DNA of 64,000 bases from positions 3,118,201-3,182,200 of the forward strand of contig OZ026531.1 of the NCBI GenBank assembly GCA_964019695.1, in the 5' to 3' direction. The position numbers and the translations under genes were made by a program. A model generated the notes under the pieces. That model was given only the letters and a program-made list of their open reading frames with translations, had not been told where the DNA came from and ran no database searches. The stretch comes from Loripinus fragilis (Eukaryota; Mollusca; Bivalvia; Lucinida; Lucinidae). Positions 56,170-64,000 of this stretch are shown here, in pieces; within the stretch, counting starts at the first letter, position 1; each line of letters opens with the position of its first letter.

Positions 56170-56177
56170 ATTTAAAG

Positions 56178-56984
56178 AAAAAATATTGCTTTGCAGATGT
56201 ATCTCATTGACTGTCCATCTAAATGGGAGAGAACCGGTCTTTAAGATTTGCGACCATGTAAGACTCAAACCAACCTGCTCAGCTACAGAGACTAGCTAGA
56301 ATCTTGAAGTATAGGTACAGAAAGCGTAGCCAATTAACTTTCCAGAAAGCTAATAAGAAAGGTGCTGATAAGACTTTGCAGATGTGCAGGCTAGTATGCA
56401 CCTTTAATGTTTGCATACAACAATGTCAGGGTTTCTCACAGGGGATAACACTATTTCAATATTGCACTTGTCCTGCAGGACACAAGTACACATAAAGTTC
56501 CTTAAATCACTGTTAAAATGATATTTACCCAGTCAAATTCATATCTGCATCCCATATACCGACAAAAAGATTTCACAGTCAATACTCAGAAAATGTGAGT
56601 TTCATCCTCAGATTTTAGGGTGAAACTAGAAAGAACAAGTAATTTTCCCAAAAGAATTACTCGTTCTTTCTTGATTTCACTCGTTATTACAAGTGGACAA
56701 TTGGAATTTTTGTACCCTGTCTCACATCGAGGCCTAGATAATATATCATATGTGCTGCAATGTGTAATGAACTACAGTAAAGCCTGTGTAAAACAGCCAC
56801 TAAGTTAGACAAAACAAAGATCTTAATGACAAATAGTAGCTTAATGTGCTCCCTATTCTGCAATACTTTTGACCTGCATTTAGCAATAATTGGTCTTGAA
56901 AACCAGTTTTTTTTATCTTTTTGAGAGTGGTCATTTTAAACAGGTTTTACTACATATTCATTGAGAATCGCCCATTATACTAAC
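56178..56984. other. Repeat remnants, no confident exon
   Basis: TCAAACCAACCTGCTCAGCT near 56270 is the complement of text near 55090-55115, so the hAT copy probably split an older element. A TIR-bounded repeat (CAGTAAAGCCTG ... AACAGGTTTTACTAC) occupies about 56775-56955. KRSQLTFQKANKKGADKTLQ near 56323 reads like coding but lacks a donor. Confidence 0.4.
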
Positions 56985-57142
56985 CTCTTGATTTTCTTTT
57001 GGCTTTGGATGCCAGCAGCCATCGACATCATATGTAAAGGTCTTCGCTGTTAGTTTCATATAATGTGGTGACACTTTCTCAGATTGGAAAGGTACTTCAA
57101 GCTCATAACTGCCAGCAAATTGAGACAAATACCAATCTTTCT
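56985..57142 (-). CDS. Internal exon of an unidentified gene (exon n+1)
   Basis: 158 bp on the minus strand, bounded by ATATTTTCAG before and GTTAGT after (CAAGAG|GTTAGT). It reads (K)KDWYLSQFAGSYELEVPF, through SPHYMKL and TYDVDGCWHPKPK, to ENQE, with no stop and aromatic-rich, protein-like composition; other frames are stopped. It enters in phase 1, which fits the exon at 60461-60612 exactly, and exits in phase 0. I do not recognise the family. A TIR of the ACTCAAAAGAAC family lies within 15 bp of the acceptor, so the preceding intron has been invaded right up to the splice site. Confidence 0.6.
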
Positions 57143-57245
57143 CTGAAAATATCCATTTCTTTTGAGTACCCACAACTTATGTTTTCATTGAGAAATAAAA
57201 AAATGAATTTACACACTCTTATCTAGAGCTCTGCAGGGCTTTAGA

Positions 57246-57646
57246 CAGGGCTGTGGAAATACCATGCCCAACTTGTCTGACCTGGTCCAATTTCATTCAG
57301 GACAAGTTAAAAATACAATTCACTTGTCTTTGGACAAGTGCGAAATTTGTATAAAGTTAATAAAATTTTGTAATTCATATTTTGATAACTTATTATGAGT
57401 TCACATGTTGCATTGGAAACAGTGTCGATCCTGATCAGCTAGCTTCTGAACAAGCCAGCTGATCTGGATCTACACTGTAAACAAGAGAGTTGATATCTGC
57501 ATAATTTCATACTGTTTTTGAAAGTGTAAATTGTTTAAGCACAGAATGGTATAAGCAAATCTGTACTGTCCGACAAGTAAAATTTTCTTTGGACAAGTAC
57601 ATTATGGCTTGGACAAGAAGAAAATTATACTATTTCCACACCCCTG
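57246..57646. mobile_element. hAT-type MITE
   Basis: 401 bp from CAGGGCTGTGGAAATACC to GGTATTTCC-like CACACCCCTG, flanked by CTTTAGA at 57239-57245 and 57647-57653 (eight bases if the adjacent G is counted on both sides). GGACAAGT recurs on both strands as a subterminal motif, and one GATCAGCT hairpin unit lies inside. No coding. Confidence 0.75.
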
Positions 57647-57824
57647 CTTTAGATTATAGATAAGCTCTATTTGAAAAACAGTACAGTACTTGTCCATTTT
57701 GTAAAAAAGGAGTAACAAGAAATTGTAAGGAGTACGGATTGTTTGTCTTAAAAGCACAAAGAAACAACAAAGCTGTTTCAACACTGTGATTAATTGAGCC
57801 TGGGCTTAGTGCTTCTTTTCCTAG

Positions 57825-58201
57825 GCTATTCAAGAAAGCAAATAGTGAAGATAATGAATTTGAATTTCTTTTTGGCATAGTAGGTTTTTGGTTTTGCAGA
57901 ATACAACAGACACAGTGGGGAGATAGAGGTGTGGGTTTGGGAAATAAGGTGCCAAAATTGCAGCATTCCGTGTCCCATTTTGGCGACTTTTGTACACATT
58001 TTTAGTGGGTCAGTGAGTGAGGGGTTGAGTGTAAATCATCATAATATAGGATGTGAACTACACAGAAGAAAACCTGATCTGAATGAATTTATTCTCATGA
58101 ATCATTAGACAGACCGCATCACAGACATTGCTGATACAGAAGGATTCAAAGCTGCCTTAGATGATCTACTCAGAGGTGGCTCCTTCGTCTTCGAGGCATA
58201 A
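57825..58201 (+). CDS. Two possible terminal exons of an unidentified gene
   Basis: First segment 57825-57883: after CTTCTTTTCCTAG, reads LFKKANSEDNEFEFLFGIV, followed by GTTTTTG (a weak donor). Second segment 58113-58201: after TTAGACAG, reads RITDIADTEGFKAALDDLLR, GGSFVFEA and a stop. Joining G+AC keeps the frame and gives an acidic, helical-looking C-terminus. ATTAAA follows at about 58216. I do not recognise the family. They lie inside the intron of the minus-strand gene 60612-56985, so they would be nested, or one of the two calls is wrong. Confidence 0.4.
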
Positions 58202-59301
58202 TTTGAACAGTGCGAATTAAATATTTTTAACTGTATATAGAGATGGTTAAGCTCTGGCAGCAGATGGTTGTTTCTTCTCTAAATTGGTCAACATTACAGT
58301 CTGAAGACTCCTGACCATTAATTGGAAGACGAGACCGAAATACGATAGGACGATTCTTGTATAAGCCAGTACTTGTTTGGATTTTGTGTATTAATTTCTC
58401 GCAAAACCCATCACCTCTCTAATCACTTTTCTAAAAAGAAAAGGCGGCTGGATTTCCGAAATGTTAAAGGAAATTACTGTACTTTCTTAAAAGAAAGCAA
58501 ACAAGCCTGGATGGCTTGAATTTTTATAACTCTCTTTGCTGGCATGTTGTGAAATGGAAAGAAAAACAAGTTGGTGGTTTCCGATTGTTTCTGCAAGCTA
58601 CACTATTGATCCACGGGAGACTAATATAACGCGTAATTCATTTCTAACTGGTCTATATATAAAATGTGGTTACGAAGATTTGCGATGTCTCTGTAATAAA
58701 ACGAACATGCCCGAAGGGAAACCAATTCAAATTTCCTCTCTACCTTTTCCACAGGCTTTGGCCAGTTGTTCTGAAATTGGCAACAAGCCATAAAACTATG
58801 CCAAATCAGTCTTTAAAAGCTACTTGCCAAAATGACTGAAAATACCAGCATTTACCGATTTCTCACAGTTGACACTTTACAGTATTATCAAGTGGACATT
58901 TATCTTGTGGGAGAACAGAAGGAAATAATCATTACCTGCATAAAAGATGGGGAAACAATTGAAATGGCATAAAGACGGGGAAAACAATTGAAGAGTGTTT
59001 TAAACAACACATGTTTTTCTCGACTGATTTCTCTAATTTCCAGATCCGGGCGATTTTTTGTAACAAGCAATGCTTTTTATAAAATAAAATGTATCTCATT
59101 AAGTTTTTACCCGAGAAAAAGCCTAGGCAATCATCCATATACAGTATAATCAACATATTCCAACGATCAACAGGCTCTGTGCGCAGCAAGGACACAGGTC
59201 AGCCAAAGCATAGTTTGATCAGAGGCGTCACTGTTAGTATGGCAAAGGCTGGGGTCAATGGTGTTAATTGAACAGTACAACAGATTTTAATACGGTTAAA
59301 T
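58202..59301. other. No confident gene
   Basis: The plus frame at 58536-58793 (contains KCGYEDLRCLCNKT) has no splice context or family I can name. Otherwise AT-rich intronic-type DNA. Confidence 0.4.
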
Positions 59302-59720
59302 CCCAGGGGGGGGGGGGGGTACTCTGATATTTTCATACATACAATGGCTCGGGTCATTTTTTTTTGGTTCAAAATTTAGAAGTTCAATATCTTTTGGGGG
59401 TTTTCAGGAAAAAATGATATTTTTGGGGTATGATGATTTTGTGGATATTTTTGGGGTCATCACAAAAAATATCCACAAAATCTTCATACCCCAAAAATAT
59501 CACAAAATTGGACGGTATTTAGTGTTAATTTCTATGCATTTTAGGGGCTTTTCTTAAGGTCAAGTTACAGAATCAGGGATATTTTTGGGTTGCCAAAATT
59601 TCAAATATTTTTTTGGGGTGCTTGAAATTCCTGATATTTTTTTGGGGGGTGAACGGTAGATTCTGCTGGGCCCAAGCCTACATATTAGGAGAAAACGAGA
59701 GTACCCCCGGGCCCCCTGGG
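59302..59720 (+). mobile_element. GGGGTAC-ended MITE, copy 3
   Basis: CCCAGGGGGG then GGGTACTCTGATATTTTCAT at the left and AGAGTACCCCCGGGCCCCCT at the right, with an inner duplicated or inverted ATATTTTTGGGGTATGATGA block. It matches 12808-13176 in order and orientation. Flanks GGTTAAAT / GGTTCAAAT suggest a decayed duplication. Confidence 0.75.
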
Positions 59721-59739
59721 GTTCAAATAAGTATTTAAA

Positions 59740-59965
59740 TACAACTTGATGCTAACATTGACTACAAACGTTGAAATAGTGAAACTATCAACCATGCAGA
59801 CCGTCAAATCAACCAAATATCAACGTTTATTCAACAATTAAGCGTCAACGTTTCATCAACTACCTACAAAGGAGTTGAGTGAATGTTGATATAAGGTTGA
59901 TCAACCAATCAACCAAATTTCAACGTTGACTCAACATTGAATCAACGTTATGTGCCTGCTGGGGT
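59740..59965 (-). repeat. CAACGTTGATTCAA-rich element end
   Basis: Dense CAACGTTGACTCAACATTGA words end in GTTATGTGCCTGCTGGGG, the mirror of the end at 52080. Confidence 0.65.
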
Positions 59966-60060
59966 AATTGTTTCTGAAATCTAAGTGGTGCCGTTAGCAG
60001 TTTTCCAGGCATCACTAAATTTCCGCAGAGATTTTAAGATAATCTTAGTAGTATAACATA

Positions 60061-60420
60061 TAGAGAATACTAGGTGAGTGTCTTTTGATATCAAGTTTAC
60101 CAGGCAAGGTATTGAGAACGCTTGTTGACATCGCGAGGCTTGCCGAGCGATTCAAAATGCGTTCTCAAAGCTGAGCCTGGTAAACTTGATATCAAAAGAC
60201 GCGAACCTGGTATTCTATTTATCAGTTTACCAATTGTTGAACACTCTTCAAACTAGCGATTATGACGTAATTTTTGATTTTTGTGTTGATTCAGCGTCAT
60301 TAGCGACATCATTCAAAAACGTGCAACGTCACCATGAACTGATAAAGGTAACATGTCGTGAGATAGGAAACGTTTATTAGGTTATGTTGAAACAATTCAG
60401 TTAATATAAGGGGTGACTGA
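60061..60420 (+). mobile_element. MITE, second copy of 7831-8188
   Basis: Same start (ATATAGAGAATACTAGGTGA), palindromic first half and end (AGGGGTGACTGAT). It lies immediately downstream of the exon at 60461-60612, within its intron. Confidence 0.8.
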
Positions 60421-60460
60421 TAAAGCAGAATACACTGTCCCTACATCACTCTGTACTCAC

Positions 60461-60612
60461 TTAAACCATAATCAAGGATGATTTCTTTGAAAAATGGTGA
60501 CACTTGCTTGGTCTTGTATGTTTGAGTATAGAGGAAGGTAATTAACTTAGAACATGTATCATCACCGATCAATTGACCTGGTTCATTCTGACTTCGTTTT
60601 TCCTCTCGAAAA
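60461..60612 (-). CDS. Internal exon of an unidentified gene (exon n)
   Basis: 152 bp on the minus strand, acceptor TTTTGGACAG and a strong donor AA|GTGAGT. It reads FREEKRSQNEPGQLIGDD, TCSKLITFLYTQTYKTK, then QVSPFFKEIILDYGL, one open frame. It ends in phase 1 with A; the next minus exon (56985-57142) starts with AG, giving a lysine codon and continuous frame. Composition is typical of a soluble globular protein; I cannot name it. The intervening intron is 3.3 kb and full of MITEs. Confidence 0.62.
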
Positions 60613-60924
60613 CTGTCCAAAACAACAATATATTAAATATTTGAAACTTGAAACTCCCAAGATGCAGAAAGAAAAATGCACATTGCGCAGAGCCAAAGAA
60701 GAGAAATATTGCTAGAAACATCTCTTCCGTATTCAGTATTCAGTCTTTCTCTCTTTTGTTTTTCTTTCTTTCTTCTGTTTGATGTTGGTGTGGTTCCAGT
60801 TATTTAAAAGCTCAGACAACCTTCAAAGAACCTTTTTTGTATTGATATTCTATGGTATATGAATATCATTTAGTGGTTGGTGCAGTAAAAATAAGAAAAC
60901 TCATAGAAAATAGTAAGTGAGTAT
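60613..60924. other. No recognisable feature
   Basis: CTTTCTTTCTTTC-type low complexity near 60745; otherwise nothing supportable, presumably intron of the minus-strand gene. Confidence 0.4.
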
Positions 60925-61260
60925 ATCAGGAAATACCACAATCACAAACTGCAGACAAACTCATGCCACCGGGAGGAAGAGCCACACAACAATCACGAGA
61001 CGCTAAGAAGACAAACAAAGCAAAGCAACCAGCCATCTGTTCCCAATCAAGATGATCGCAAAACTAAATGGACATAAAGTAACGTACAACAAAACATAGG
61101 ACATTTAAAGGCTCCCACAATGGGAGTAAAAATAAACAACAAATCAACAACAACAGAGCCACCGCCTTAGAATCGACAACAGCCTAAGCCACATGGGGAG
61201 GGGGCTTAAATGCATCTAACTGGTATCAAATCTTCGCCCTAAATTCTGCCAACCTAATCG
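60925..61260 (+). repeat. Dispersed repeat, second copy of 15868-16250
   Basis: CAGGAAATACCACAATCACA, GAGGAAGAGCCACA, AAGATGATCGCAAAACTA, GCCACCGCCTTAGAATCGAC and CTTCGCCCTAAATTCTGCC occur in the same order as in the earlier copy. Confidence 0.65.
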
Positions 61261-61439
61261 CCTTCCAGCAAATTCTGAAATTGTTGTTCTTTCTCATATG
61301 ACTGTGTTCTGAGCTTAAAATTTTGCAAGTTACTGAATGTTGTGTAAACGAAATCAAGAAGTTGGTTTTACTAATTGCGAACTTCTTACAATACTCTTCA
61401 TATTCAAAATCAGATTATGAACCAGTGCATGAGACTTCC

Positions 61440-61520
61440 AACAATGTGGTATGTGCGATCAGCAAAGCCTCAGATCAGCCTGCGCATACGCGCAGTCTGA
61501 TCAGAGCCTTTGCTGGTCGC
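61440..61520 (+). repeat. GATCAGCAAAGCCTCAGATC hairpin
   Basis: GCGATCAGCAAAGCCTCAGA pairs with TCTGATCAGAGCCTTTGCTG around GCGCATACGCGC. A near copy is at 2846-2915. Confidence 0.7.
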
Positions 61521-61689
61521 TTGAGTATTCTATTTAAAGCTACTGACTGAACACCATTTGGAGTGTCTAAGCTTAGTAGGATGCTGCAGAGGCTCATCTG
61601 AGTCTACACATGTCAAAATGCCACATTGTTGCAAATCTCATGCTCATTTGTAATTTAAAGCAAATACTGGATTGCAGTATTTCAACTTA

Positions 61690-61843
<154 letters not shown>

Positions 61844-62493
61844 ATGTTGATCTGTGTGCCAAGTGTTGAAGAGTTTATGACTGATTGGTATTAGGATAGA
61901 TCAACTATCCAAATTTGATGCTATAATTTTTCCATTTTGCTACAAGAGGTTTTAGTTTTGCTACGAGGAAAAATACACTGAACAAAATTTCTATTTGGTC
62001 ATGTCTGCTTATTGGCTCTCCTCTATTTTTGATTTTTCAAAGAAGTATGAAAGATATAAAATTGAAATGGTGCATATATAATTCAACCCCGATGATTCGT
62101 TTACTGCTCTAAAGATTGGTGTATTGTTTTTGAAATTGTTTGACTTTATTGTTGAGTAATTGAATAAAACAGAAATGACCAACCAGAAAGTTTGTTCTGT
62201 GTAATTTCGACTTCCCCTTAGTTTTAACCATATGACATTTGAGCGTGAAATTACCCCTTCTACAGTAGTAGGTCAAATTCTGGTACTTAAGCCCCGCTAT
62301 GTCCCTGGTATCCCCGACCCCAAGGAGACAGGGCATACAAATGGCTGGTGCATAACAACTGTTTTATCCACAGTGCCAGAGATAGATGAATATTAGGGAG
62401 TTATGTGGACAAAATATCAATCCCCGTTTATACCCATAGTAGACTGGAAATCATCCTAACCGTGGCAACGGGTCAAAAATGAAATTTTTACAC
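61844..62493. other. No recognisable gene
   Basis: Only short frames with no motif or exon boundary. Confidence 0.4.
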
Positions 62494-62620
62494 TTAGGCC
62501 AGAATTTTTTATTAGTTGATTTACGGGAATTTTTTTTCAGATCTAGGGTCGGGGGGGGGGGGGGCGAAAAAAATTAAATAAAAAAGCTCTGAAAATGACC
62601 AGTTGACTGGTCATTTTCAG

Positions 62621-62656
<36 letters not shown>

Positions 62657-62990
62657 CAGAGCTTTTTTTTTCTTTTTTTAATATATCCAAAAAACAGTAA
62701 AACTAGTTATAGGTAAACCAACAGTCTGTATTAAATCTTTAAATATTTTATCATTTTCCTAAAAATCTGGACATGACAATCACTTTTAACAGTGTCACTC
62801 TCAAAAATACACAGACAGAACCTCAAAAAAATATTATTTTTTTTCAACCAAACAATTAATATTTAGAGTCGGCGGATAAAATTAAAAAAAAATTTTAGAT
62901 ATTAATTTTTTTTTTTTCTACTTTCCCGAAAATTACAGTAGGTGGGTTCGTAAATCAACTAATAAAAAAAATCTGGCCTTATTCCTACAT
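62494..62990. mobile_element. TIR element with a perfect internal palindrome
   Basis: TAGGCCAGAATTTTTTATTA, then GTTGATTTACG, is mirrored by CGTAAATCAACTAATAAAAA, then AAATCTGGCCTTA. Inside, AAAAAGCTCTGAAAATGACC, then AGT, pairs exactly with its complement across a 2-base loop (62581-62628), next to long G, A and T runs. Confidence 0.75.
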
Positions 62991-63175
62991 TTTACTATCT
63001 GTTTGCAACCCTGGCTATATGGCGTTTTATTCATGGCATAAACTACGGAATGCTGTATGGGCAATTATTGGCATATCCATAGAAATATACAGGCACAAGG
63101 TTGAAGCACAGGAGCTTGAAGTTCGATCCTTAAATCACCCCTATAGCCTCAAAACCAAAAGCTCACAATGTCATT

Positions 63176-63345
63176 ACTTAAGAATTGAAAGTTATTTTTC
63201 TGCGTTTCACTGAGGTATGAAATGTCGGGAAAATTACATCTAATTTGCATGAAAACCGAAGGTTTTCATGCTAAAATTAGATGTAATTCAAACGACATTT
63301 CATACCTCAGTGAAACGCAGAAAAATAGTTTTCAATTCTTATAAT
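63176..63345. mobile_element. Palindromic MITE
   Basis: AGAATTGAAAGTTATTTTTC and CGTTTCACTGAGGTATGAAA fold back on TTTCATACCTCAGTGAAACG and ATAGTTTTCAATTCT, meeting at GAAAACCGAAGGTTTTC. About 85-bp arms. Confidence 0.85.
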
Positions 63346-63649
63346 TACAACTTCTTCTTTATTCTTTCTTATTCAGTATTTATAATTATTTTTCCTAAAA
63401 AAATACGTTTCCAGCTAATAGTTCCTTTCGCGCATTTAGACTATGACGTGCGTATGTAGACCTAGACATTACGACGTTCAAAAAATCAAAATGGCGGCCG
63501 TTCTCCAATTGAAAATAAACAACTACATTTTCGAAACTAAAATCTCGTTTTTACCTCGACATGGGTCTTCATTAGAATGTATACGATAGTTACGTCATCG
63601 GATATGACGTCATTCGTTTACATTGTGGACGAAAGCATCATCTGTCGAA
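63346..63649. other. Non-coding; promoter-like words
   Basis: AAAATGGCGGC (a YY1-type box) near 63489 and two TGACGTCA-like (CRE) words near 63590-63612 lie just upstream of the possible transposase start at 63650. This could be a transposon promoter; weak evidence. Confidence 0.3.
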
Positions 63650-63770
63650 ATGGCTTGGAAAGGAAAAGAAATGACCCCAGCAAAAAGAAATTGTGCCATC
63701 TTTATTGAGTGATTGAAGAAAGCAAAGACGAATTGGATAAACCAGGCAACAGTCAGTAAGTTCAAGAAAC
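63650..63770 (+). pseudogene. Possible transposase N-terminus relic
   Basis: MAWKGKEMTPAKRNCAIFIE, a TGA, then a frame reading ATVSKFKKRFYCG. The pattern (basic start, MTPAKR, then a helix and SKFKKRF) resembles the DNA-binding start of Tc1-type transposases. No further motifs follow within the window. Tentative. Confidence 0.35.
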
Positions 63771-64000
63771 GATTTTATTGCGGGGCTCGACTGAAAACAT
63801 ACAACACAAGCACAGGTGCAAGAGGTGATCGCTCCGGGGTGATCGCATCATTTTGCGGGCTGGGAAACTGAATAGATCGCAGCAGACAGCTGATCGGCAT
63901 GACAACTGTTGATTTAGGCGTCATATATAAGTCAATTTTTGCTTTTCTACCTGAAAATATAGGTGTAAGTGTAAGGTAAACTGTCAGTAGTCGCAGGCTG

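Overview
This window looks like AT-rich, intron- and transposon-laden nuclear DNA of a metazoan, most likely a bivalve or other lophotrochozoan. I base this on multi-exon coding with GT/AG splice sites, several tRNA-derived SINEs, many short terminal-inverted-repeat (TIR) elements, Tc1-type transposase fossils, long satellites and microsatellites, and a glycosyltransferase of a kind I associate with mollusc genomes. There is no sign of operons, ribosome binding sites or a prokaryotic gene layout. The species call is inference.

Host coding sequence is sparse. (1) 12.6-15.4 kb, plus strand: a fucosyltransferase-like glycosyltransferase locus. It is broken up by two MITEs lying inside its reading frame, and its last 271 bp are triplicated. 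(2) 22.48-22.73 kb, minus: an intronless 82-residue secreted peptide with a signal sequence and six cysteines. (3) 60.46-60.61 and 56.99-57.14 kb, minus: two phase-compatible internal exons of an unidentified gene. (4) 57.83-58.20 kb, plus: two possible terminal exons lying inside the large intron of gene 3. The rest is mobile or repetitive DNA, or has nothing recognisable.

Layout. 0.5-2.8 kb: foldback MITE, a decayed Tc1-like element carrying a nested 1 kb TIR element, and a SINE. 4.7-12.1 kb: half-MITE, 31-bp tandem repeat, SINEs, reverse transcriptase scrap, several dispersed repeats and a ~140-bp tandem array. 12.2-15.4 kb: the glycosyltransferase locus. 15.4-22.3 kb: stacked MITEs and long-armed foldback elements. 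22.5-27.9 kb: the cysteine-rich peptide, dispersed repeats and a cluster of short hairpins. 27.9-30.6 kb: a diverged ~185-bp repeat array that switches orientation. 31.3-35.0 kb: degraded reverse transcriptase, SINEs and a complete but dead Tc1-like transposon. 35.3-38.9 kb: minisatellite and AATTCGTG-rich TIR elements, one of them split by a SINE with a perfect target duplication. 39.3-46.8 kb: a block bounded by 35-bp inverted repeats and carrying eight RFX X-box palindromes, with a 1.65 kb 52-bp satellite inside it. 47-61 kb: mixed repeats, two hAT-type elements with target duplications, a hairpin-unit array and the exons of genes 3 and 4. 61-64 kb: a (CAA)n tract, foldback MITEs and a possible transposase start.

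The most unusual points are the glycosyltransferase whose apparent introns consist almost entirely of MITE, the triplicated terminal coding segment, the small secreted cysteine-rich peptide, and the repeated RFX-type X-boxes inside one repeat block.
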